NCBI RefSeq assembly: GCF_001273755.1
Contig: NZ_LGYA01000001.1
Span: 2,097,761-2,161,760, forward strand
Source: Peribacillus butanolivorans
GTDB taxonomy: Bacteria; Bacillota; Bacilli; Bacillales; DSM-1321
DNA length: 64,000 nt
Reading direction: 5' to 3'
The notes under the pieces were generated by a model. The model did no database searches, had not been told where the DNA came from, and saw only the letters and a program-made list of their open reading frames with translations. Positions 45,841 to 53,379 of this stretch are shown one piece after another; the first letter of the stretch is position 1, and the number at the start of each line of letters is the position of its first letter. A program made the position numbers and the translations under genes.

Positions 45841-45885
45841 AAATACACACATAACTACTATATTGTAGGGTATGTGTGTATTTTT
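45841..45885 (+). terminator. Terminator between the thioesterase and cytochrome bd genes
   Basis: AAATACACACATA (45841-45853) and TATGTGTGTATTT (45871-45883) form a perfect 13-bp stem, followed by TTATG. The remaining bases of 45605-46153 hold no gene I can support. Confidence 0.75.
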
Positions 45886-46153
45886 ATGAGAAGGAAATAT
45901 TTATTATTTGCACAGCTATAATAAAATTGCCGTTTGCACATGCAATCTAAGCTAGGTTAAGAAGCGATAAACTGGAAATAATATATCCCAAGAATAACCT
46001 CGACAGAATAAACGGAATTTAATACTCAAATAACGGTAAGCAACCTACAAAATTCCGACAAAAACTCAGAAAACATAGTATGTGGAATTTCATTAAATAT
46101 TTTCCTTTTATGCGGAGATACTATCAGGAGACAAGGTTAGAAAGGAAGACAGT

Positions 46154-47515
46154 ATGGATCATATACAAATGGCCCGTGCGATGTTCGGGACGAATATGGC
46201 TGTACATATCATATTTGCAACGATTGGCGTCGGGTTGCCGATGATGATGTTGGCGGCAGAATTGATGTATCAAAGGACAAAAGATTTACAGTATGTTGTC
46301 ATGGCGAAACGATGGACTAAAACATTAGGGGTTTTGCTTGGGGTTGGGATTCCGACTGGTACGATTGCGGGTGTACAACTGTCTCTTTTATGGCCTGGAT
46401 TCATGGAAGTGATTGGGCGAGTTATGGCGCTTCCGTTCCAGATTGAGATATATGCATTTATGATCGAAGCGTTGTTCATGTCCATCTACGTGTATGCTGC
46501 TGAAAAAATCAAGCCATGGGCTCGTGTCGTGAGTTTATTCTTTGTTGCTTTTGGAGCAATGGCATCAGCTGTCTTGATTTCTAATGTACATGCTTTTGAG
46601 GGGACACCGGCTGGGTTTCGGTTTGAAAATGGGGAAATTGTCGATGTTGATCCTTGGGCGGCTTTTTTTAACCCAAGTTTCTTAGTAACAGCAGGACATA
46701 CTGCACTGACAGCTTATACGACAGGTGCTTTTGTCGTAGCAGCAGTTGCAGCCTATAAGATGTTGAGGAATAAATTTGGTACTACTGAATTTAATTTTCA
46801 CCAAAAAGCATTAAAGCTCAGCATTGTATTAGGATTGGTCTTCTCTTTTTTGACGGCACTTAACGGTCACGCGACGACCCAGCATTTATATAGGGAGCAG
46901 CCGGAAAAATTGGCGGCCGCAGAAGGCTTGTTTGAAACAAAGGACCATGCAGGACTTACTTTATTCGGCTATACCGACAGGGAAGCTCAGGAAGTGAAGT
47001 ATGGGATTGAATTTCCATGGGTATTAAGCTTCTTATCAGGCAATAGTTTTGATACAGTCGTTACCGGTTTGAACGATTTTCCAGAAGAGTATTGGCCACC
47101 GCTTTATGTCCATATTTTATTCAATGCTATGGTCATTATTGGTTCAGGCTTAATCGCTTTAGCCTTGTTCGCTTTAGTCTGGAATAAGTGGTTGAAGAAG
47201 GATACTTATCCCAGATGGGTTCTATGGCTGTTTGTTGCTGCAGGCCCGTTATCAGTGATTTCGATAGAATGCGGTTGGATTTTTGCTTGTACAGGCAGAC
47301 AGCCGTGGACGATATACAGGATGCTTTCCACTGCGGATTCAGTAACTTCATATGAAAATCTAGGGTTTTTATTCACGATGTTCATTCTTGTATATATCAT
47401 TTTATGCGTATCCGTCGTGTTTACACTTTTGTATTATTTCAAACGTCATTCTGTGATGGATGATATATATATAGCCGAACAGAAAGATGAGAGGCTGTTC
47501 GATTCTAATTCATAA
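46154..47515 (+). CDS. cydA: Cytochrome bd-type quinol oxidase subunit I
   Basis: 453 residues with about nine membrane helices. MARAMFGTNMAVHIIFATIGVGLPMMMLAAE places a heme-ligand histidine near 18, GHTALTAYTTGAFV a second heme histidine near 180, and ECGWIFACTGRQPWTIYRMLSTADSV matches the GWxxxExGRQPW quinol-oxidase motif. The Q-loop is short, as in the cyanide-insensitive/YthA type. It reduces O2 to water with quinol in the cytoplasmic membrane. AAAGGAAGACAGT precedes the ATG. Subunit II follows after 15 bases. Confidence 0.92.
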   Translation: MDHIQMARAMFGTNMAVHIIFATIGVGLPMMMLAAELMYQRTKDLQYVVMAKRWTKTLGVLLGVGIPTGTIAGVQLSLLWPGFMEVIGRVMALPFQIEIYAFMIEALFMSIYVYAAEKIKPWARVVSLFFVAFGAMASAVLISNVHAFEGTPAGFRFENGEIVDVDPWAAFFNPSFLVTAGHTALTAYTTGAFVVAAVAAYKMLRNKFGTTEFNFHQKALKLSIVLGLVFSFLTALNGHATTQHLYREQPEKLAAAEGLFETKDHAGLTLFGYTDREAQEVKYGIEFPWVLSFLSGNSFDTVVTGLNDFPEEYWPPLYVHILFNAMVIIGSGLIALALFALVWNKWLKKDTYPRWVLWLFVAAGPLSVISIECGWIFACTGRQPWTIYRMLSTADSVTSYENLGFLFTMFILVYIILCVSVVFTLLYYFKRHSVMDDIYIAEQKDERLFDSNS

Positions 47516-47530
47516 AAGGGGGGAAAGCCA

Positions 47531-48577
47531 ATGAGTGATGCACTTCTTGCAATAACGCTAGTGTGGGGTTTTATTTTTCTTTATGCAATTATGGCCTCGA
47601 TGGATTTTGGAGCTGGTTTCTGGGCAATGACTTACATTAAAAAGGAAGAAACGAATGCTACAAAGATAGCAAACAGCTATTTATCACCTACATGGGAAGT
47701 TACTAATACCTTCGTAGTTGGTCTTGTCATTGCCATTTATAGTTTGTTTCCGGGGGCAGTTTTTACCATTGGGGTAGCATTAATTGTTCCCGCCAGTTTA
47801 ATTTTAGTGCTTCTTTGTATTAGAAGTGCGTTCTTAGTTTTCTCACATAGTGTCGAAAAGTATGAAAAAGCATTAACGTATATATCGGGGTTAACGGGAT
47901 TAATCATTCCCGGGCTATTAATCAGTGTTTTGCCGATTACCCATCTTGGGTTTGTTGAAGGAATGCGAGGAAATGAAGAACTTAATCTTTTCAAGCTTTT
48001 CACAAGTCCAAATGAATATGCCTTTATGGGGTTCGGAATTTTGAGCACGCTGTTTTTATCATCGTTACTTCTATCTGATTACTCAAAACAGGCTGATGAA
48101 ATGAAAGCATATAAAATATACCGACGGGACGCGATGATAACGGGGCCGCTTATGTTAGTCATGGCTATGATGGTAATGATTACATTAAAAAGTGAAGCGA
48201 ATTGGCTCTACGAGGGGATGATGAAAAACTCTGCATTATTACTCGTTTCGTTAGTCTTTTTTATTATTAGCGGAGTGGCTCTATATCTTCCTTATTTTTC
48301 TAAGCGAGAGGTTAAAGGAATGCCGCGAATCGCTGTCATAGCGATTATCATTCAGTATTTGGTCGGCAGCTATGTTTATGGGATTGCTCATTTGCCATAT
48401 ATCATTTATCCGAATGTAACAATCCTCTCAGGTTTTACCGACCCGACGTCATTCCGGGCAGTGTTTGCCACATATATTGTAGGCTTTGCGATTTTAGTTC
48501 CAGGTTTCTATTATTTCTGGTCCATCTTTATGAAAGATCAACGTCGAAAATTCAAACGGCGACAAATGACGAATTAG
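47531..48577 (+). CDS. cydB: Cytochrome bd-type quinol oxidase subunit II
   Basis: 348 residues with about eight to nine membrane helices. The start LAITLVWGFIFLYAIMASMDFGAGFWAM and the later YPNVTILSGFTDPTSFRAVFATYIVGFAILVPGFYYFW are CydB landmarks. It partners subunit I in the bd oxidase. AAAGGGGGGAAAGCC precedes the ATG. It is co-transcribed with cydA and the secreted protein that follows after 28 bases. Confidence 0.9.
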   Translation: MSDALLAITLVWGFIFLYAIMASMDFGAGFWAMTYIKKEETNATKIANSYLSPTWEVTNTFVVGLVIAIYSLFPGAVFTIGVALIVPASLILVLLCIRSAFLVFSHSVEKYEKALTYISGLTGLIIPGLLISVLPITHLGFVEGMRGNEELNLFKLFTSPNEYAFMGFGILSTLFLSSLLLSDYSKQADEMKAYKIYRRDAMITGPLMLVMAMMVMITLKSEANWLYEGMMKNSALLLVSLVFFIISGVALYLPYFSKREVKGMPRIAVIAIIIQYLVGSYVYGIAHLPYIIYPNVTILSGFTDPTSFRAVFATYIVGFAILVPGFYYFWSIFMKDQRRKFKRRQMTN

Positions 48578-48605
48578 TATATCTTCTAAAAGCGAGGTTA
48601 TCACT

Positions 48606-49367
48606 ATGAAAAAGTTAGATTTGCTAAAATATGCGGTTTTAGTCATCTCACTCTTTTTAAGTTATCAAGCAGTTGAAGCACATGATAAAAATTTTCAAGT
48701 TGATGGGACCTATATTTCGACAAAAAGAGATGTCACAGGTGACCAAAAAATAGATATCATCCAGGTTCAAGGATTGCCGTATGAGAAAGGAAGCAAGTTT
48801 CTTAAAAAAATAGAGCTGAGTGTTGAAAGCAACCGCTGTACAATTAGCTTACCTCTAAAAGCAGGGTATAATCCCGACCTCATGCTTGCTGACTTGAATA
48901 AAGATGGGGTTCAGGATGTATTAGTCACGGTTTTGATGGAAGGTACGGATCGCTTACTAAATAGTTATGCCTTCACGTTCAAAGATGGAAAAGTTCAGGA
49001 ATTAGAGGTTCCGCCATCTGTTCCTGTAATGGCTCAATTTCTTGACGGCTACAAAGCGGAAATCATTATTGAAGGGCAAAAGCCTGTTGTGATAGATGTC
49101 AGTTCAAGAAAACAAGATTATGAAGAATTAGGTATTTATCAAGATGGAAAGTTGAATGAACCGACCGAGCTTTTGGTTGATCCCTACTCGTCATTGAACC
49201 TCAAGACCGTTTTTGGAAAAGGAAAGGGCCTTGTGGGGGTTCAATATGTGAAAGGGGCCGACGAGCGTGATCCGTTGATGGAGATTAAATCAGTATGGAC
49301 CTACAACGATGGGTGGGAACTTGTAAAGGCCCAGGTTAAACCAATCAAGGTAAAGAAGAAAGAGTAG
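48606..49367 (+). CDS. Secreted protein of unknown function downstream of cydAB
   Basis: 253 residues. An N-terminal signal peptide (KKLDLLKYAVLVISLFLSYQAVEA, probable cleavage after VEA) is followed by a soluble beta-rich domain. Two calcium-loop-like segments occur, DVTGDQKIDIIQV near 40 and DLNKDGVQDVLVTV near 97, as in FG-GAP/VCBS-type or EF-hand-like repeats. It has no lipobox and one cysteine. AAGCGAGGTTATCACT lies before the ATG, 28 bases after cydB, so it is probably in the same transcript. A role in assembly or extracytoplasmic sensing is a guess. Confidence 0.7.
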   Translation: MKKLDLLKYAVLVISLFLSYQAVEAHDKNFQVDGTYISTKRDVTGDQKIDIIQVQGLPYEKGSKFLKKIELSVESNRCTISLPLKAGYNPDLMLADLNKDGVQDVLVTVLMEGTDRLLNSYAFTFKDGKVQELEVPPSVPVMAQFLDGYKAEIIIEGQKPVVIDVSSRKQDYEELGIYQDGKLNEPTELLVDPYSSLNLKTVFGKGKGLVGVQYVKGADERDPLMEIKSVWTYNDGWELVKAQVKPIKVKKKE

Positions 49368-49503
49368 TCAGTGCACAAGGCTTGAGGCGGAGTGGGATTT
49401 TGAAACATCAAAGGAGTTAATGCCACTCAACTTATCCAGAATTCAAACATCTTGTTTGCCTATGTATCACCAAGGCATTATTGGCTTGAATAAAATAGGA
49501 GAC

Positions 49504-49523
49504 AGCTCTTAAGTATGAGAGCT
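49504..49523. repeat. Left 20-bp direct repeat flanking the IS1182-family element
   Basis: AGCTCTTAAGTATGAGAGCT, identical to 51272-51291. Joining the left flank (GGAGAC) to the right flank (GTTTTTAG) through one copy rebuilds a rho-independent terminator stem ACAGCTCT/AGAGCTGT plus T-run, so the element entered the terminator downstream of cydAB and the secreted-protein gene. Confidence 0.8.
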
Positions 49524-49535
49524 CAGTTTGTAGAC

Positions 49536-49573
49536 AAAAGGGGTCCAGAATGTTTTAATTCCGGACCCCTTTT
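49536..49573 (-). terminator. Terminator inside the IS1182-family element
   Basis: AAAAGGGGTCC...GGACCCCTTTT is a perfect 11-bp stem with partial extension (GAA/TTC). It lies 60 bases past the transposase stop and probably isolates the element from flanking transcription in both directions. Confidence 0.8.
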
Positions 49574-49632
49574 GAAATTCCCTTTGAATTTTGCTCAAGA
49601 TTAAGAGATTGGGCCTCTACGAGCCCACTTTA

Positions 49633-50991
49633 TTAAGCCATTCTTGGACCTTGCCATGTCCAATTGGCTATCTTCTTTAAATTCATGGCAGCGAATGTAA
49701 GCATCGCCTGCATCGACAATTTTTTAAGTCCCCTTAAAGTAGTCCAACGCATACCATGCTTTTCTTTTGCATCTGCGAATACACGCTTTATTGTTTCTTT
49801 GCGTTTCGCATATATAGGTTTTACATCGTTGTGATGACGCAGATGATCTGCTTCTTCCATATAATTTTGCCAGATATGGCGTGTCACCACTTTTTGATGG
49901 TCTTTGCTTACTGTACACTGTGATAGAAATGAGCATGCCGCACAAGTGTGTTTGGGTGATTTGTACTCGCGATAGCCCTCTTTATTTGTTGTTGAGTACT
50001 TTAAAATCTCGCCCGATAGGCAGAGATAACAATTAAAATATTCATCGTAAACATAGTCATACTTGCGAAAGAACCCTTCTTTTGTTCGTGGACGTGTATA
50101 GGGTAAAGCTGGTGTGATTTCTTTCCCAAAAAGGTAGCTTGTAATGGCTGGTGTTTTGTATGCTGCATCTGCGGCAACAGCTTCAGGTTTTCCAACTTTC
50201 TCAATTACTTGTTCAACAAGAGGCTCTAAGATATGACTATCATGCGTATTTCCTGGTGTTACAATCGTCCCCAGCACAAAACCGTTGTGGTCTGCAGCCG
50301 CATGAAATGAATAGGCAAACTGTTTTGTTCGTTCATCTTTTACATAGTAGCCACTCTCAGGGTCAGTTGTACTTTCTTTAATTTCTTTGGTTTCTTCTTT
50401 ATCAAATTTATCCGGTGGAAAAGGCTTCTTTCCATTGTTTTCACGATCTTGATTTATTTCTTCTTGAAGGCGTCCTTGATATGCTCGTGTTTCCTTACGA
50501 ACGATTTTCTTTTCGAATTTTCGCTTATTCGCACTGGCTTTCACATGTGTTGAATCAACGAATACGTGCTCTGCACTTATTAACTTTCTTTCTGAAGCTG
50601 TCATTAAGATACGATAAAAAATCTGTTCAAACAGGTCTGTATCTTTAAAGCGACGCTCATAATTTTTCCCGAACGTTGAGAAGTGAGGTACTTTATCATG
50701 GAAACCGTAACCTAAAAACCAACGGTAAGCCATATTCGTTTCAACTTCTTCAATCGTTTTACGCATCGAACGAATACCGAAGGTATATTGAATGAATGTC
50801 AATTTAACTAAAATAACTGGCTCAATACTTGGGCGGACTATCTCTGAATACATCTCTTTCACCAAGTCATAAATGAAAGTGAAGTCAATGGCCCCCTCAA
50901 TTTTACGAACCAAATGGTTCGCTGGCACCAGTTGATCCAAAGTAATCATTTCAAGTTGATCTCGCTGAATAGAATTATGTTTCGAAAGCAT
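49633..50991 (-). CDS. IS1182-family transposase
   Basis: 452 residues, full length for the family. The N-terminal helical part has VRPSIEPVILVKLTFIQYTFGIRSMRKTIEE. The DDE residues are suggested by HVFVDSTHVKASANK, AVAADAAYKTPAI and KRKETIKRVFADAKEKHGMRW. A cysteine-rich insert CYLCLSGE...CAACSFLSQC is usual in this family. ATG 50991 with GAGGTG six bases upstream is preferred over GTG 51000 and ATG 50997. No frameshift or stop is present, so it should be functional. Confidence 0.92.
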   Translation of the reverse strand: MLSKHNSIQRDQLEMITLDQLVPANHLVRKIEGAIDFTFIYDLVKEMYSEIVRPSIEPVILVKLTFIQYTFGIRSMRKTIEEVETNMAYRWFLGYGFHDKVPHFSTFGKNYERRFKDTDLFEQIFYRILMTASERKLISAEHVFVDSTHVKASANKRKFEKKIVRKETRAYQGRLQEEINQDRENNGKKPFPPDKFDKEETKEIKESTTDPESGYYVKDERTKQFAYSFHAAADHNGFVLGTIVTPGNTHDSHILEPLVEQVIEKVGKPEAVAADAAYKTPAITSYLFGKEITPALPYTRPRTKEGFFRKYDYVYDEYFNCYLCLSGEILKYSTTNKEGYREYKSPKHTCAACSFLSQCTVSKDHQKVVTRHIWQNYMEEADHLRHHNDVKPIYAKRKETIKRVFADAKEKHGMRWTTLRGLKKLSMQAMLTFAAMNLKKIANWTWQGPRMA

Positions 50992-51076
50992 CGTCATCAC
51001 CTCAAGTTTTAATACTCCTATATTAAAACAAAAAAGACTGTAGGCAAAAGTGTTTATTTCTAATTGTTAAAACAAA

Positions 51077-51205
51077 GTTGAGTGGAACGGAAGGTGCGAG
51101 ACTCCTGCGGGAAAAGCGTGTCCAAGGGAGACCCCACAGGCGCAAAGGCGCCGAGGAGGCTCCCTGACCGCCCGCGGAAAGCGAGTGCCTGGAGTGGATA
51201 TCAAC
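51077..51205. repeat. GC-rich Bacillaceae-type stem-loop repeat
   Basis: About 129 bases with terminal GTTGA/TCAAC, markedly GC-richer than the surroundings. The segments GGTGCGAGACTCCTGCGGGA, GACCCCACAGGCGCAAAGGC and CGCGGAAAGCGAG belong to a family of dispersed, highly structured repeats that I recall from many Bacillus-related genomes. It lies inside the IS1182-family boundaries, between the transposase start and the right end. Only one copy occurs in this window. Confidence 0.65.
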
Positions 51206-51271
51206 GTTCGAATTTTTACAACCCCTTAAATGTAGACAAACTCGATTTTCATCGAGTTTGTCTACAGTCTG

Positions 51272-51291
51272 AGCTCTTAAGTATGAGAGCT
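51272..51291. repeat. Right 20-bp direct repeat flanking the IS1182-family element
   Basis: Identical to 49504-49523. This copy, followed by GTTTTTAG, keeps half of the former terminator context; AGCTCT/AGAGCT can still fold and is followed by T-rich sequence. Confidence 0.8.
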
Positions 51292-51313
51292 GTTTTTAGT
51301 TCGTAATTAAAAA

Positions 51314-51341
51314 TTGACAAATATTAAATATTTGGTAAAAT
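51314..51341 (+). promoter_or_regulatory. Sigma-A promoter for tetR
   Basis: TTGACA (51314-51319) and TAAAAT (51336-51341) are 16 bases apart. The start would be near 51348, about 80 bases before the tetR coding region. Confidence 0.6.
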
Positions 51342-51430
51342 CTAAATAAATCCAGTTTATGTATAATCACACCATTTCTCTTAATACGACTGGATAAAAT
51401 GTAAGCGGATACAACAGGAGGTGCTGTCTT

Positions 51431-52060
51431 ACGGAGCTAAAAGAAAAAATAATCGAAACATCGCTGACACTCTTTGAACAGCATGGTTTTCATGGCGTCT
51501 CCGTTAACGAAATTGTAAAGGAATGCGGAACAAGCAAAGGTGGTTTTTATCACCATTTTTCTTCTAAAGACGAACTCTTATTTGTCATTCATGATTACTT
51601 TATTTCATATGTTTTAACGAAAGCACAGGAAGCCATTTCAGAAAGTGCCCACCCAACAGAAAAAATGCAAAAGATTATTCAATCATTTGTTAAAGTTTTT
51701 GACCTCTATAAACCACACATCTCAGTTTTCTATCAAGAAAGCATATACTTAAAACCACCTTATGTAGAAGCAATCAAAAAAAAGCGTCAAATGTATAAAG
51801 AAATCATATTTTCCGTAATTCAAGAAGGAATTGACAAGGGTGAATTCCGAAGCGAACTGCCGGTTGAAATCACCGGAATGTCTATTTTAGGCATGGTGAA
51901 CTGGTCCTATAAATGGTACAAAAGGGACGGGGGAAAAACAATCGAGGAAATTGGAGAAATTTACGTCGATTTAATATTACAGGCATTATTAACAGATAAA
52001 CAAAAAAAAGACGCAATAACCCAGCCATATTTACTAAAAAATCAGATGGCTGTGGATTAA
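51431..52060 (+). CDS. TetR-family regulator with ACG at the expected start codon
   Basis: 209 residues. The helix-turn-helix covers about 1-50: ELKEKIIETSLTLFEQHGFHGVSVNEIVKECG then TSKGGFYHHFSSKDELLF, the TetR signature. The C-terminal ligand domain runs to the stop. AGGAGG (51416-51421) is nine bases before ACG 51431, and the next residues are exactly where the family begins. No ATG, GTG or TTG lies between the ribosome binding site and the helix-turn-helix in this frame; the first in-frame ATG (51665) would remove the DNA-binding domain. ACG initiation or a lost start codon are the options. It probably represses the following operon through the site at 52084. Confidence 0.75.
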   Translation, partial: TELKEKIIETSLTLFEQHGFHGVSVNEIVKECGTSKGGFYHHFSSKDELLFVIHDYFISYVLTKAQEAISESAHPTEKMQKIIQSFVKVFDLYKPHISVFYQESIYLKPPYVEAIKKKRQMYKEIIFSVIQEGIDKGEFRSELPVEITGMSILGMVNWSYKWYKRDGGKTIEEIGEIYVDLILQALLTDKQKKDAITQPYLLKNQMAVD

Positions 52061-52083
52061 CAATAAAATCGCTTGTATTTCAC

Positions 52084-52101
52084 AGACCAACTAGTCGGTC
52101 T
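52084..52101. promoter_or_regulatory. Candidate TetR operator upstream of the leucine-degradation operon
   Basis: AGACCAACTAGTCGGTCT is an 18-bp inverted repeat with one mismatched pair. ACTAGT-centred palindromes are typical operators of TetR-family acyl-CoA-catabolism regulators. It lies between tetR and the acyl-CoA dehydrogenase gene, 22 bases before the ATG. Confidence 0.65.
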
Positions 52102-52123
52102 CATTAGAAAGGGGAATAAAGAA

Positions 52124-53266
52124 ATGGATTTCTCACTTACAAAAGAACAGCAGATGATTAAGGATATGGTAAGAGATTTCGCTGAAAAAGAAATAAAACC
52201 AATTGCGATAGAACTGGATGCAAAGTCCATGTTTGCAGAGGATGTATTCAAAAAAATGGGGAAGCTGGGGCTACTGGGGATTCCATTCCCTGAAGAGTAT
52301 GGTGGTTCAGGCGGAGACACGATTTCGTATGCTATTGCCGTTGAGGAGGTCGGCAAGGCCTGTGGAGGCACCGGTTTAAGCTATGCAGCAGCCGTTTCAC
52401 TTGGAGCAAGCCCGATTTATTATTTCGGTACCGAGGAACAGAAACAAAAATATCTTATTCCAATCACGACCGGTGAAACATTGGCAGCTTTCGGGTTGAC
52501 CGAGCCGAATGCGGGATCTGATGCGGGCGGTACGAGAACGACCGCAGTATTAGAAGATGATGAATATGTGATAAATGGCGAGAAAACATGGATAACTAAT
52601 GCAAGCTATTCCAGAACTGTCACCGTAACGGCTGTATCTGGAAAAGACAGTCGAGGCAAGAACATCATCTCTGCATACATCGTCCCAACGGATACACCAG
52701 GACTAACAATTAATAGTAATTATGAAAAAATGGGAGTTCGAGCTTCTAATACATGTGAAATCATTCTTGATAATGTCCGGGTACCAAAGAAAAACTTATT
52801 GGGAGATCCAGAAAAAGGATTCAAACAGTTTTTATTCACTTTAGACGGTGGAAGGATTTCAATTGCCGCGTTGGCGGTCGGTATTGCGCAGGCAGCCTTT
52901 GATAAGGCTTTAGCTTTTTCGAAAGAGCGAGTTCAGTTCGGAAAATCTATTTCAAATTTTCAAGCAATCCAATTCAAACTTGCTGACATGGCGATGGAGA
53001 TTGAATTAGCAAGAAATATGGTATATAAAGCTGCGTGGTTAAAAGACAATAAAAAACCTTTTGCGAAAGAAGCGGCGTTCGCTAAGCTTTTTGCAAGTGA
53101 GACTGCGTTCCGAACGAGCAATCAAGCCATTCAAATCCATGGCGGGTCTGGATATATGCGGGAATATGAGGTGGAACGCTATTTAAGAGATGCTAAATTA
53201 CTAGAAATTGGGGAAGGGACATCAGAAATTCAAAGAATCGTAATCGCCAGACAATTGGGCTGTTAA
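52124..53266 (+). CDS. yngJ: Acyl-CoA dehydrogenase (isovaleryl-CoA dehydrogenase-like)
   Basis: 380 residues with the full acyl-CoA dehydrogenase architecture. It has [14 protein letters not shown] (FAD/substrate motif near 125-138), the WITNAS strand, and the C-terminal [33 protein letters not shown] with the catalytic base region. FAD-dependent alpha-beta desaturation of a short branched acyl-CoA is expected. ATG 52124 with AAAGGGGAATAAAGAA upstream is chosen over the start at 52073. The position as first gene of a yngJIHGFE-type operon points to isovaleryl-CoA from leucine. Confidence 0.9.
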   Translation: MDFSLTKEQQMIKDMVRDFAEKEIKPIAIELDAKSMFAEDVFKKMGKLGLLGIPFPEEYGGSGGDTISYAIAVEEVGKACGGTGLSYAAAVSLGASPIYYFGTEEQKQKYLIPITTGETLAAFGLTEPNAGSDAGGTRTTAVLEDDEYVINGEKTWITNASYSRTVTVTAVSGKDSRGKNIISAYIVPTDTPGLTINSNYEKMGVRASNTCEIILDNVRVPKKNLLGDPEKGFKQFLFTLDGGRISIAALAVGIAQAAFDKALAFSKERVQFGKSISNFQAIQFKLADMAMEIELARNMVYKAAWLKDNKKPFAKEAAFAKLFASETAFRTSNQAIQIHGGSGYMREYEVERYLRDAKLLEIGEGTSEIQRIVIARQLGC

Positions 53267-53379
53267 TCTTTTTCGAACGCAAATGAACCAAAATGCTTCT
53301 GTTCATTTTGGTGAAAGGCAGATTATTTCTATACAGCAAGAAGCGTTCATACTTACTTTTACTTATTGGGAGGAGTTTG

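Larger units (their letters stand above)
49524..51271 (-). mobile_element. IS1182-family insertion sequence, about 1.75 kb
   Basis: Bounded by imperfect inverted ends: left CAGTTTGTAGACAAAA, right (complement) CAGACTGTAGACAAAC. It contains one transposase on the minus strand, a terminator near the left end, a GC-rich repeat near the right end, and a perfect hairpin GACAAACTCGAT/ATCGAGTTTGTC (51235-51262) overlapping the right end. A 20-bp direct repeat lies on both sides. The transposase is intact, so the element may be active. Confidence 0.8.

Noticed and set aside
51082-51306. 74-codon plus-strand ORF in the GC-rich repeat
   Set aside because: It arises from the structured repeat and the IS end. 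Such repeats often give spurious frames.
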